A stretch of DNA of 16,444 nucleotides. Origin: Candidatus Bipolaricaulota bacterium. GTDB taxonomy: Bacteria > Bipolaricaulota > Bipolaricaulia > RBG-16-55-9. The first letter of the stretch is position 1, and each line of letters starts with the position of its first letter. The stretch lies in the NCBI GenBank assembly GCA_018609825.1, contig JAHEOA010000076.1, positions 1 to 16,444 of the forward strand. The letters run 5' to 3'. This document shows positions 6,514 to 13,160 of this stretch, piece after piece. A program made the translations under genes and the position numbers. The notes under the pieces were generated by a model. It was given only the letters and a program-made list of their open reading frames with translations, searched no databases and had not been told where the DNA came from.

Positions 6514-8178
6514 CTAGGCGTCCGGCGTCCCCTTGGCCTGGACGATCGCCTCGTAGCGCTCCTGAAGCTCGTCGACGTCGATCTTCTCCAAGAGCCGTTC
6601 CGTCTCGCCCAGCGTCACCGCGCCCGCAGCGGGCTGGCCGACGTCGTCCAGCGACGGGTCAACGAGGCCGAGCACCCGATAACAGCGCCCGGCGAACGAG
6701 GGCACAAACGGCTCCAACAGAATGGCCAATGACTTGACGAGCTCGAAGGCGCTGCGCATCGCGTCGGGGTTGTGCGACTCCCAAGGCTTGGCCGACTGCA
6801 CGAACTCGTTGCCGACCACGGCCAGTTCGCCGATCTCCCGGATCGCGGGCGCGAGCTGGCCCGACTCGATCGCGTCCTGATACGCCTGCTTGGTCTCCGC
6901 AATGGCCGTCTGGATCCGGGGGGCGACGTCGGTGGCCGGCAGCGTGCCGTCGTAGCGCCCGTTCGTGAGCGACGCCACGCGATAGATGAGGTTGGCGATG
7001 TTGTTGACGAAGATCCCGTTGATCGCCTTGTCGAGGTCCGACCAACTGAAGTTGATGTCGCGCTGTTCGGGGCGGAAGCTGAACAGGTAGAAGCGCCAGT
7101 ACTCGCTCGAGAGCAGCTCCAACGCCTCGTGGCCGTACAGACCGACCTTGCGCGTCTTGGAGAACTGCTGCCCGCCGAGCCAGTTGAGGTACTCCGTCGC
7201 CGAGATCTGATCCGGCAGGTGATAGTCCATACCGGACGAGAGCAGCTGGGCCGGGAAGAAGACGCTGTGGAAGGGGATGTTGTCCTTGCCTTGGGTGTAG
7301 ACGTGCCTGACGGGGCCATCCTGGTGATCGGTCAGCCAGTACGGCTTCCAGCCCTCCGGATCGCCCTGCTCCTCGAAGTACTGGATCGTGGCCGACACGT
7401 AGCCGAGCGCGGCCTCGGCCCAGACGTAGAGGACTTTCCCCTCCGCGCCCTCGAACGGCGCCGGAATGCCCCACGCCAGATCGCGCGTGACGGCCCGCGG
7501 CTGCAGGTCCTTCAAGAGGTTCTGCGTGAACGCCGCCACGTTCGCGCCGAAGTCCTTGCCGCCCACGAACGTCTCCAGTTGGGGCCCGAGCTTGGGCAGG
7601 TCGAGGTACCAGTGCTCGGTCGTCCGGAACGTGATCGTCTTCTGGCCGCAAACCCGGCAGTGCGGGTCGGTCAGTTCCTCGGGCTCCAGCAGCGCGCCGC
7701 AGTCGTCGCACTGGTTGCCGTAGGCATCGGGGGACCCGCACTTGGGGCACGTCCCCTGGATGTAGCGATCGGCCAAAAAGAGCTCGTCGGAGGTGCAAAA
7801 CGCCCGATCCTCCTCGCGACTGAAGATGTAGCCGTTCTGTTCGGCGCGTCGGTAGAGGTCCTGGCTGAAGCGGTAGTGGGTCGGCGACTCGGTCGTGGTG
7901 TAGAACATGTCGATCTGGAATTTGTCAATTAGATCGACGATCTGCTCGTGAATTTCTCCATAGAGATCCTCGGGGGCTCGGCCCTGTTGGCGCGCCTCGA
8001 ACTCGACGTTGGTGCCGTGGGCGTCCGAGCCGCTGACGTGGAGCGCGTCCGCTCCCTTGAGGCGATAGTAGCGCATGAAGACGTCCCCCGACAGCAGTGA
8101 GCCGATGAGATTGCCCAGATGGGGGATGCTCGACGCGTACGGCCATGCGCTGCAGACCAAGACCTTTTCGGCGTTCAG
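6514..8178 (-). CDS. metG: Methionyl-tRNA synthetase, archaeal-like zinc domain (probable CTG start)
   Basis: Charges tRNA-Met, including the initiator. From CTG 8178 the protein has 554 residues. The class I HIGH motif is HLGN at residues 20-23 and the KMSKS loop is FSKTR near 340. A zinc domain has knuckles C144-x2-C147-x9-C157-x2-C160 plus an extra C174-x2-C177 pair. E. coli MetG lacks this extra pair; archaeal enzymes have it. The anticodon helix bundle ends the protein, with no C-terminal EMAP-like tRNA-binding domain. Start choice: GTG 8211 has no ribosome-binding site and lies at or upstream of a predicted transcription start. GTG 8187 lies inside the ribosome-binding site. CTG 8178 follows a 9-base anti-SD match at ideal spacing, right where family homology begins. 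GTG 8211 remains the conventional alternative (565 residues). Confidence 0.95.
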   Translation of the reverse strand: MNAEKVLVCSAWPYASSIPHLGNLIGSLLSGDVFMRYYRLKGADALHVSGSDAHGTNVEFEARQQGRAPEDLYGEIHEQIVDLIDKFQIDMFYTTTESPTHYRFSQDLYRRAEQNGYIFSREEDRAFCTSDELFLADRYIQGTCPKCGSPDAYGNQCDDCGALLEPEELTDPHCRVCGQKTITFRTTEHWYLDLPKLGPQLETFVGGKDFGANVAAFTQNLLKDLQPRAVTRDLAWGIPAPFEGAEGKVLYVWAEAALGYVSATIQYFEEQGDPEGWKPYWLTDHQDGPVRHVYTQGKDNIPFHSVFFPAQLLSSGMDYHLPDQISATEYLNWLGGQQFSKTRKVGLYGHEALELLSSEYWRFYLFSFRPEQRDINFSWSDLDKAINGIFVNNIANLIYRVASLTNGRYDGTLPATDVAPRIQTAIAETKQAYQDAIESGQLAPAIREIGELAVVGNEFVQSAKPWESHNPDAMRSAFELVKSLAILLEPFVPSFAGRCYRVLGLVDPSLDDVGQPAAGAVTLGETERLLEKIDVDELQERYEAIVQAKGTPDA

Positions 8179-8181
8179 TGC

Positions 8182-8190
8182 GATCACCTC
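8182..8190 (-). promoter_or_regulatory. Extended ribosome-binding site deciding the metG start
   Basis: GAGGTGATC on the minus strand matches nine consecutive bases complementary to the usual 16S rRNA 3' end (anti-SD ...GAUCACCUCCUU). Three bases (GCA) separate it from CTG 8178-8176, equal to 8 bases from the GAGG core, an optimal spacing. No ATG, GTG or TTG in the metG frame lies downstream at a suitable distance. Confidence 0.6.
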
Positions 8191-8213
8191 AAGTGCGGGA
8201 AAGATTGGCACCT

Positions 8214-8243
8214 ACGATAGCAAATGGCCCGCGCGCTGGCCAA
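8214..8243 (-). promoter_or_regulatory. Possible metG promoter
   Basis: TTGGCC (8243-8238) and TATCGT (8219-8214) are 18 bases apart, each matching four of six consensus bases. It lies in the 72-base gap between the MFS gene and metG. Transcription would begin near 8207, within or downstream of the GTG at 8211, which would exclude that GTG as a start. It is weaker than the infC, rplU and sodA promoters. Confidence 0.35.
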
Positions 8244-8250
8244 CGGACGC

Positions 8251-9645
8251 TCAGGCGTCGACGGACAATGGGGCTTGCTCGCGCCGGCGGCGTTTCAGCC
8301 CGAGCGCCAGCAACGCCAGCGCCAGCGCGACGGCGGCGGTCACGGCGTAGGCCAACCGATAGCCGCTCAGGCCGCCACCGTGGGAGTCGACGACGGCGCC
8401 AACGATCGCCCCGCTCGTGAGCATCCCCATGCGGGTCAGCATGCTGATCGCGCCTTGAGCCGTTGCGCGATCAGCCACCGACGCCTCGCCGAGCATGATG
8501 TAGCGCAGCGGCGCGCCCACGAGACTGGCCAAGCCCAGCCCGACGACGACCATGCTCCCGTAGAATCCCGTAAGCCGATCGCCGAACGCCGCGACCCCGC
8601 CCAGGCCGAGCGCCAACAGAGTCGTTCCGAACAGGATCACCCTGCGGGAGCCGATCGCGTCCAGCGCCCGGCCCAATAGGGGGGCTCCGATGGCCATGGC
8701 CACGACCACGGGCACCAGCATGAACGCCGCCCTCGAGCTGGAGACGCCGTAGACCGCCACGAGCAGCCCCGGGATGAAGACGAGGGCCCCTTCGAAGAAC
8801 CCGGCCCCGATTGCGAGCACCCCCGCGAGCCGAGACTGGCGAGACGCGAACAGGCGAGGCGCCAGCACGGGATCGCTCGCGCGGTGCTCCAGCGCGACGA
8901 ACGCGGGAACCAGCAGAGCCCCCAACAGAAGGAACGGGCCAATGCGCCACGACGTCACGCTCTGGCCGAGGTCCGTCGTGTCCAGTTGATCGAGCCCGTA
9001 GGTCAGCGCCGCCAGGCCGATCCCGAGCGTCAGCATGCCGAGCCAGTCGAATGGCGTCGGCGGCGACTCGTGACGTTTGGGCAACAGCCGCCAGCCGAAG
9101 CCGATGAGCCCGACGGCTATGGGAAGATTGATCAAAAAGAGCCAGCGCCAGCCGATCATGAGCAGGGCGCCGCTCAGGATGGGCCCGATCAGGAACGCGA
9201 CCCCGAAGACGGCCCCTAGCAGCCCGAGGGCGCGGCCGCGACGATCGGGTGGAAAGGTGTCGCCGATGACGGCGCTGGCGACGGGGAAGATGCCGCCGGA
9301 GCCGAGCCCCTGGATCGCCCGACCGAGCAACAGAACCCCAAACGACGGGGCCGTTGCCACCAGCAAGGACCCGAGCGCGAACAGCCCCACGTCGAGGATG
9401 TAGATCGCGCGACGGCCGAATCGGTCGGCCAGTTTGGCCATGAGCGGCGTGCCGACCAGGTTGAACAGCACGTAGATGGTGAAGATCCAGGCGACCGTGC
9501 GCTCGCCCACGCCGAACGTCGCCTGTAGCGTCGGCAGGGCCGGCCCGATGATGGCGATGTCGAGCGCGCCCATGAGGACGCCGACGAAGAGGAGGATCAA
9601 CAAGCGCCGTTGGTTCACAGCATCAACGGCGGTCGAGTCAGCCAT
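8251..9645 (-). CDS. MFS drug:H+ antiporter, DHA2-like (EmrB/QacA type)
   Basis: Predicted inner-membrane proton-coupled efflux protein, 464 residues, with about 14 hydrophobic segments. Recognisable features: first helix LLILLFVGVLMGALDIAI, the motif A loop LADRFGRRAIYI after helix 2, the motif C region GPILSGALL in helix 5, and the WRWLFLINLPIAVGLI block typical of the 14-helix DHA2 group. The C-terminus is a basic cytoplasmic KRRRREQ tail. The substrate cannot be inferred. ATG at 9645-9643 overlaps the rnhB stop by one base (TGATG), so it is translated by coupling to RNase HII. An in-frame upstream opening to 9789 lies inside rnhB and is not the start. Confidence 0.93.
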   Translation of the reverse strand: MADSTAVDAVNQRRLLILLFVGVLMGALDIAIIGPALPTLQATFGVGERTVAWIFTIYVLFNLVGTPLMAKLADRFGRRAIYILDVGLFALGSLLVATAPSFGVLLLGRAIQGLGSGGIFPVASAVIGDTFPPDRRGRALGLLGAVFGVAFLIGPILSGALLMIGWRWLFLINLPIAVGLIGFGWRLLPKRHESPPTPFDWLGMLTLGIGLAALTYGLDQLDTTDLGQSVTSWRIGPFLLLGALLVPAFVALEHRASDPVLAPRLFASRQSRLAGVLAIGAGFFEGALVFIPGLLVAVYGVSSSRAAFMLVPVVVAMAIGAPLLGRALDAIGSRRVILFGTTLLALGLGGVAAFGDRLTGFYGSMVVVGLGLASLVGAPLRYIMLGEASVADRATAQGAISMLTRMGMLTSGAIVGAVVDSHGGGLSGYRLAYAVTAAVALALALLALGLKRRRREQAPLSVDA

Positions 9646-10373
9646 CAGGACTCGGCGGAGTCCGGCTGCTCCGTGGTTCGGGGACTTGCCTCGATGAGTC
9701 GCTCGGACGATTGATCGCGTATGATCGTTTGCACGGTCCCCCAGCGCGTCCGCACGCACGCCGGAAACGATCGATGCGCGTCGTACCATTCGTTCAGGAA
9801 CCGCTGGGTCTTGGGATCGGCCGGGTAGCCGCTGCCGAAGTCCCCATAAACGCCATGAAGACGAGCAATCGCCTCGTCACGATAGACCTTGGCGAGAATG
9901 GACGCCGCGGCCACGACGGGATAGCGCGCGTCGGCCTTGTTCTCGGCCGTGATGTCGAGGTCAGACTGGCGACAGCGGCGTTGGAGCGTCTCCACAAACG
10001 CCGGGATGGCGCGCGGCCCCACGGGGGCGTCGAGTAAGAGCGCGCGGGGAGCGAGGATGTCAATGAGCCGAACGATCGCTCGCAGCTCGACCGCGTTCAG
10101 ATTGTCGTTCAGTTGGATGGGCGCAAACGCCACGACTTGTGTCGCAAGGGCAACCTTGCGGATGCCCTCGATCAGTTCATGCCGACGCTCGGGTGTCAGG
10201 TCCTTGGAGTCGCGAACCCCGAGGTCCGTCAGTCGGGCTTCAGTGTCAGGATTGCTGAGGACGCCCGCCACGACGAGCGGCCCGATCGCCGGGCCTCGGC
10301 CGGCCTCGTCGATGCCGAGGATGGGGCCGGCGTCGCGCAAGCTGAGATCGTCGCTGTCGCTCGGTTTCGCCAT
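9645..10373 (-). CDS. rnhB: Ribonuclease HII, archaeal-type
   Basis: Endonuclease that cuts the RNA strand of RNA-DNA hybrids and removes ribonucleotides from DNA. The 242-residue protein shows the four acidic catalytic residues: D22 and E23 in GIDEAGRGPAIGPLVVAGV, D115 in LLLDAP, and D148 in AENKADARYPVVAAASILAK. The GPAIGPLVVAGV string, the KADARYPVV block and the C-terminal GDFGSGYPADPKT are characteristic of archaeal RNase HII rather than the common bacterial form. The tail after about residue 215 is polar and likely disordered. It is followed with a 1-base overlap by the MFS gene. It is divergent from the RNase Z-like gene, with a start-to-start gap of 26 to 101 bases depending on that gene's start. 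Confidence 0.95.
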   Translation of the reverse strand: MAKPSDSDDLSLRDAGPILGIDEAGRGPAIGPLVVAGVLSNPDTEARLTDLGVRDSKDLTPERRHELIEGIRKVALATQVVAFAPIQLNDNLNAVELRAIVRLIDILAPRALLLDAPVGPRAIPAFVETLQRRCRQSDLDITAENKADARYPVVAAASILAKVYRDEAIARLHGVYGDFGSGYPADPKTQRFLNEWYDAHRSFPACVRTRWGTVQTIIRDQSSERLIEASPRTTEQPDSAES

Positions 10374-10401
10374 TGAAGCCCTCACACCGAGGGTATACAA
10401 T
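10373..10401 (+). promoter_or_regulatory. Candidate promoter for the RNase Z-like gene
   Basis: TTGAAG (10373-10378) and TACAAT (10396-10401) are 17 bases apart; the -10 box is identical to that of the rplU promoter. Transcription would start near 10408. That conflicts with translation from ATG 10400 and would favour ATG 10475. The GTATAC core is palindromic, so a rnhB promoter in the other direction could overlap it. Confidence 0.45.
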
Positions 10402-11320
10402 GGCGCATCCGTCGACAATTCCGAACGGATCCACTCATGGGCATATCTCCGGACGGCTTCCGCAGGCGCCTGATATGAAATTCCTCGTCTACTCCAAGGG
10501 CCTGTACGCGACCTGGGTCTACTACGCGCCCGATCGGCTGGCGTTCGACGCCGGCGAAGGCATCAGCTCCATCCTGGGCAACAAGTGCTTCGCGATCCAG
10601 CGCGTCTTTCTCTCTCACGGCCACGCCGATCACATCTCCGGGCTGATTGGGCTCGTCAACATCCGGAACACGGCCATGGGCGACACGGAGAAGCCCTTGA
10701 CGGTCTACTACCCGACCGACAACTGGCGCATTCTGGAGCTGATCGCCTACATCGCCCGCACGAACTCGAGACTGGACTACGACCTCGACTGGGTCCCGCT
10801 GCAGCCGGGCGATCAAGTGCCCGTCTTCGCGGGCCAGCTCGATCGCTACGTGGAGGCGTTCCAGACGATCCATTCGCGCCACGAGCTGTCGCTGGGCTAC
10901 AACGTCGTGGAGGTCCGCCAGCGGCTCAAGGACGCCTACCAGTCGCTCAGCCAGGACGAGATCGCCGCGCTGGTGCGCGAGCGCGGCCGCGAGGCCATCA
11001 CGACGACGTATCCGCAGAAGCTGGTCTCCTACGGTGGCGACTCGCGCGCGATCGATCCGGTCAAGATCCGCGACACGGAGGTGCTGTTCCACGACGCGAC
11101 GTTCCTGGACGACGCCGATCGCGAGACGCCCACGCATGCGACGCTCGACGAGGCCATCGCGGCCGCACGCGACGCCAACGTCCAGGAGGCGCTCTACGCG
11201 TTCCATCTGTCCTCGCGCTATCGGCCCGATCTGGAGACGTACGAGGCCGACGTGGCCAAGTTGGACGTCGGGTTTGACATCGAGCTGGTGCCGCCGGGCA
11301 AGATCGCCCGCTACGACTGA
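10400..11320 (+). CDS. RNase Z-like metallo-beta-lactamase-fold hydrolase
   Basis: Probable Zn-dependent phosphodiesterase of the RNase Z family, which matures tRNA 3' ends. From ATG 10475 the metal motif HGHADH is at residues 48-53. Further motifs are YGGDSRAI (the GD position), FHDATF, THATLDEAIAAARDANV and FHLSSRY near the C-terminus, the order found in RNase Z. No obvious exosite arm (a GP-rich insertion) is recognised, so a related hydrolase is possible. Two starts compete. ATG 10400 has GAGGG six bases upstream but adds 25 residues unlike the family. ATG 10475 starts right at the first strand (MKFLVYSKGL) but has a poor ribosome-binding site. The next hydrolase gene starts about 20 bases after its stop. 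Confidence 0.88.
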   Translation: MAHPSTIPNGSTHGHISGRLPQAPDMKFLVYSKGLYATWVYYAPDRLAFDAGEGISSILGNKCFAIQRVFLSHGHADHISGLIGLVNIRNTAMGDTEKPLTVYYPTDNWRILELIAYIARTNSRLDYDLDWVPLQPGDQVPVFAGQLDRYVEAFQTIHSRHELSLGYNVVEVRQRLKDAYQSLSQDEIAALVRERGREAITTTYPQKLVSYGGDSRAIDPVKIRDTEVLFHDATFLDDADRETPTHATLDEAIAAARDANVQEALYAFHLSSRYRPDLETYEADVAKLDVGFDIELVPPGKIARYD

Positions 11321-11339
11321 CGCGTGCGAGGTGGTGGCT

Positions 11340-12215
11340 TTGGCGCATCCCGACCGCCGAATGCGACAGCTCGCGGAGAACGTCTGGGTCTATCTGCCGC
11401 AGTGGCAGCGCCTGGAGCCGACGATCGGCCTGATCGCTACGACCGAGGGGTGGGTGGTGATCGACAGCGGCAACTCGCCGGCGCACGCCCAGCGCGTCCG
11501 GGACGCGATGCAGCGGATCGACGAGCGCCCCGTCCGCTATGTGGTCAACACCCATCGCCACTTCGATCACGTCTTCGGCAACCAGGTGTTTGCGGCGCCC
11601 GTGGTCGCCAGCGCGCAGTGTCGCAAGCGCTTCCGGGCGAACCTCGAGGACGATTGGGCGCCGCACCGCGTGAAACACTGGCTCCGTCACGAGATGCTGC
11701 CGCACATGGCGACGCTGGTGCTGGACGATTTTGAGGGGCTGACCCCCGTGGCGCCCACCGTCAGCTTCGAGCGCCGGCTCCATCTGGATGTGGGGCGAAC
11801 GCACCTGCAGCTCTTCCCCTCGCAAGGGGCGCACAGCGACGATCACGTCAGCGTCTATCTGCCGGCCGAGCGAATCCTCTTCGTGGGCGACACGTTCTAC
11901 TTCCACGAACCCGAAGGCCGGATCACCCGCTGGCTCAAGCTTCTTGATGAGCTCGTCCAATGGGAGGCCGAGACCGTCGTGCCTGGCCACGAGGCGCCGT
12001 ACGACCGCGTGACGTTCGAGCTGCTGCGGGCCTACGGGCATGATCTCTTCGAGACCATTATCTCCGCCGTGCGCGCCGACGCGCCCGAGGACGAAGCGAT
12101 CCAATGGCCGCTGCCCAAGCGCTACGCCGAGGTCGAGTTCCTCAACGCGCGAACGCACCGTCGCTTGGCCAAGGCGGTCTACCGAGAGCTCTCGCAGCCC
12201 AACGCTGCTGCCTAG
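11340..12215 (+). CDS. Metallo-beta-lactamase-fold hydrolase of unknown substrate
   Basis: A 291-residue single-domain protein with the zinc motif THRHFDHVFGNQVF, then AHSDDHVSVYLP followed by ERILFVGDTFYF, and VVPGHEAPYD, all in the order of the beta-lactamase-like hydrolase superfamily. The N-terminus LAENVWVYLPQ...GLIATTEGWVVIDSG is the family's first strands. It resembles class B/quinoprotein-associated and glyoxalase-II-like hydrolases, but the substrate cannot be named. TTG 11340 is chosen because GAGGTG lies six bases upstream; ATG 11361, seven codons on, has no ribosome-binding site but would also give a complete domain. It is probably co-transcribed with the RNase Z-like gene. No signal peptide is seen, so it is cytoplasmic. 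Confidence 0.9.
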   Translation: MAHPDRRMRQLAENVWVYLPQWQRLEPTIGLIATTEGWVVIDSGNSPAHAQRVRDAMQRIDERPVRYVVNTHRHFDHVFGNQVFAAPVVASAQCRKRFRANLEDDWAPHRVKHWLRHEMLPHMATLVLDDFEGLTPVAPTVSFERRLHLDVGRTHLQLFPSQGAHSDDHVSVYLPAERILFVGDTFYFHEPEGRITRWLKLLDELVQWEAETVVPGHEAPYDRVTFELLRAYGHDLFETIISAVRADAPEDEAIQWPLPKRYAEVEFLNARTHRRLAKAVYRELSQPNAAA

Positions 12216-12262
12216 CCGTCATCGGCGCGGTTTGTCCCCGTATATCGGGAAATGTCGCGTGC

Positions 12263-12291
12263 TTGACAGGCCATATCCCGAGGACTACGAT
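12263..12291 (+). promoter_or_regulatory. Promoter of the superoxide dismutase gene
   Basis: A perfect -35 box TTGACA (12263-12268) and a -10 box TACGAT (12286-12291) are exactly 17 bases apart. Transcription would start near 12298, giving a 68-base leader. Just upstream, CCCG and CGGG flank TATAT (12237-12249), a possible small operator or weak hairpin. Confidence 0.75.
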
Positions 12292-12300
12292 GGTCGCGTC

Positions 12301-12321
12301 CCACGGTGTTTTCCACTGTGG
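12301..12321 (+). promoter_or_regulatory. 5'-terminal leader hairpin of the sod mRNA
   Basis: CCACGGTG (12301-12308) and CACTGTGG (12314-12321) form an 8-bp stem with one G-U pair around the 5-base loop TTTTC. It begins only about 3 bases after the predicted transcription start. A stem at the extreme 5' end commonly protects mRNA from decay; that role here is inference. It does not mask the ribosome-binding site. Confidence 0.5.
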
Positions 12322-12365
12322 AAGCGAACTGAACCCACATCTCTCGACAAAGGAGTGACGCGGCC

Positions 12366-12980
12366 ATGGCGTTCGATCTGCCCGATCTTCCCTATGATTT
12401 CAACGCGCTCGAACCTCATATCGACGAGGACACGATGCGCATTCACCACGACAAGCACCACAACGCCTACACCACCAATCTCAACAAGGCACTCGAGAAA
12501 CATCCCGAACTGGAGAGCAAGTCGATCGAGGAGCTGCTCGGCAACATCGAGGCCGTGCCCGACGACATCCGCGGCGCGGTCAACTTCCACGGCGGCGGCT
12601 TCTTCAACCACGCCGTGTTCTGGAAGAACATGAGCCCGAACGGCGGGGGGCAGCCGAGCGGCGAGCTGGCCGACGCGATCAACGACACCTTCGGAAGCTT
12701 TGCCCAGTTCCAGGAGCAGTTCAAGGCCGCGGCCACCAGCATTCAGGGCAGCGGCTGGGCCTGGCTGGCGTGCAATCCGCTCACGGGCGGCCTGGAGATC
12801 CGCCAGATGCCGAACCAGACCAGCGTCCTCACCGTAGGGTTGATCCCGATCGTCGGCATCGATATGTGGGAGCATGCGTTCTACCTGAAGCACCAGAACA
12901 ATAAGGGCGCCTACGTGGACGAGTGGTGGAACGTCGTCAACTGGGACGACGCCGCCCAGCGCTTCCAAGACGCCGCCTAA
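12366..12980 (+). CDS. sodA: Superoxide dismutase, Mn-type (Fe/Mn family)
   Basis: Converts superoxide to oxygen and hydrogen peroxide in the cytoplasm. The 204-residue protein has ligands His27 (IHHDKHHNAY), His82 (NHAVFW), Asp166 and His170 (GIDMWEH), and gateway Tyr35. The Gly-Gly before the second ligand and Gln151 in PNQTS are the residues that distinguish Mn from Fe enzymes. A deviation is Phe79 where Mn enzymes usually have His (GGHxNH becomes GGFFNH). A good AAAGGAG ribosome-binding site lies 10 bases upstream of the ATG. It has its own promoter and is probably monocistronic, ending at a GC hairpin at 12988-13009. Confidence 0.96.
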   Translation: MAFDLPDLPYDFNALEPHIDEDTMRIHHDKHHNAYTTNLNKALEKHPELESKSIEELLGNIEAVPDDIRGAVNFHGGGFFNHAVFWKNMSPNGGGQPSGELADAINDTFGSFAQFQEQFKAAATSIQGSGWAWLACNPLTGGLEIRQMPNQTSVLTVGLIPIVGIDMWEHAFYLKHQNNKGAYVDEWWNVVNWDDAAQRFQDAA

Positions 12981-12987
12981 TCCCGAA

Positions 12988-13009
12988 CGCGGGCCGGCCA
13001 CGGCCCGCG
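12988..13009 (+). terminator. GC-rich hairpin after sod (weak terminator candidate)
   Basis: A perfect 9-bp stem, CGCGGGCCG with CGGCCCGCG, around the loop GCCA, starts 8 bases after the sod stop codon. No T-run follows, so it is at best a U-independent terminator or an mRNA 3'-end stabiliser. Confidence 0.5.
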
Positions 13010-13035
13010 CTGCGCATTGGGGACTGTGTTGGAGG

Positions 13036-13063
13036 GTCAGTCTCGGTCATGATCGGGACTGAC
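13036..13063 (+). promoter_or_regulatory. 28-base dyad upstream of apgM
   Basis: GTCAGTC and GACTGAC are perfect 7-base arms. The interior continues the symmetry to a TCATGA centre with only two G-T mismatches, which are G-U pairs in RNA. It lies 97 bases before apgM in the 180-base sod-apgM gap. No T-run follows. It could be an operator for a dimeric regulator or a long RNA hairpin. Confidence 0.5.
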
Positions 13064-13160
13064 GCCAAGACGGGCGCGTTGACTCGGGCGCCCCGCATTG
13101 GCGTCTCGCCGCCCTCTGGACGCGCGTAGGGCAGGGGAGCTATAAAGGAACCGAACGGCC

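Noticed and set aside
6772..7932. Plus-strand open frame of 386 codons
   Set aside because: Antisense shadow of metG.
11061..12158. Minus-strand open frame of 365 codons
   Set aside because: Antisense shadow of the second metallo-hydrolase gene, with low-complexity arginine-rich end.
12290..12358. Short leader-peptide frame (MVASHGVFHCGSE...) ending just before sod
   Set aside because: Its ATG overlaps the -10 box and lies before the predicted transcription start; it has no ribosome-binding site.
13141..13146. TATAAA as a -10 box for apgM
   Set aside because: It overlaps the ribosome-binding site and transcription would begin downstream of it. No -35 box is found 16-18 bases upstream.
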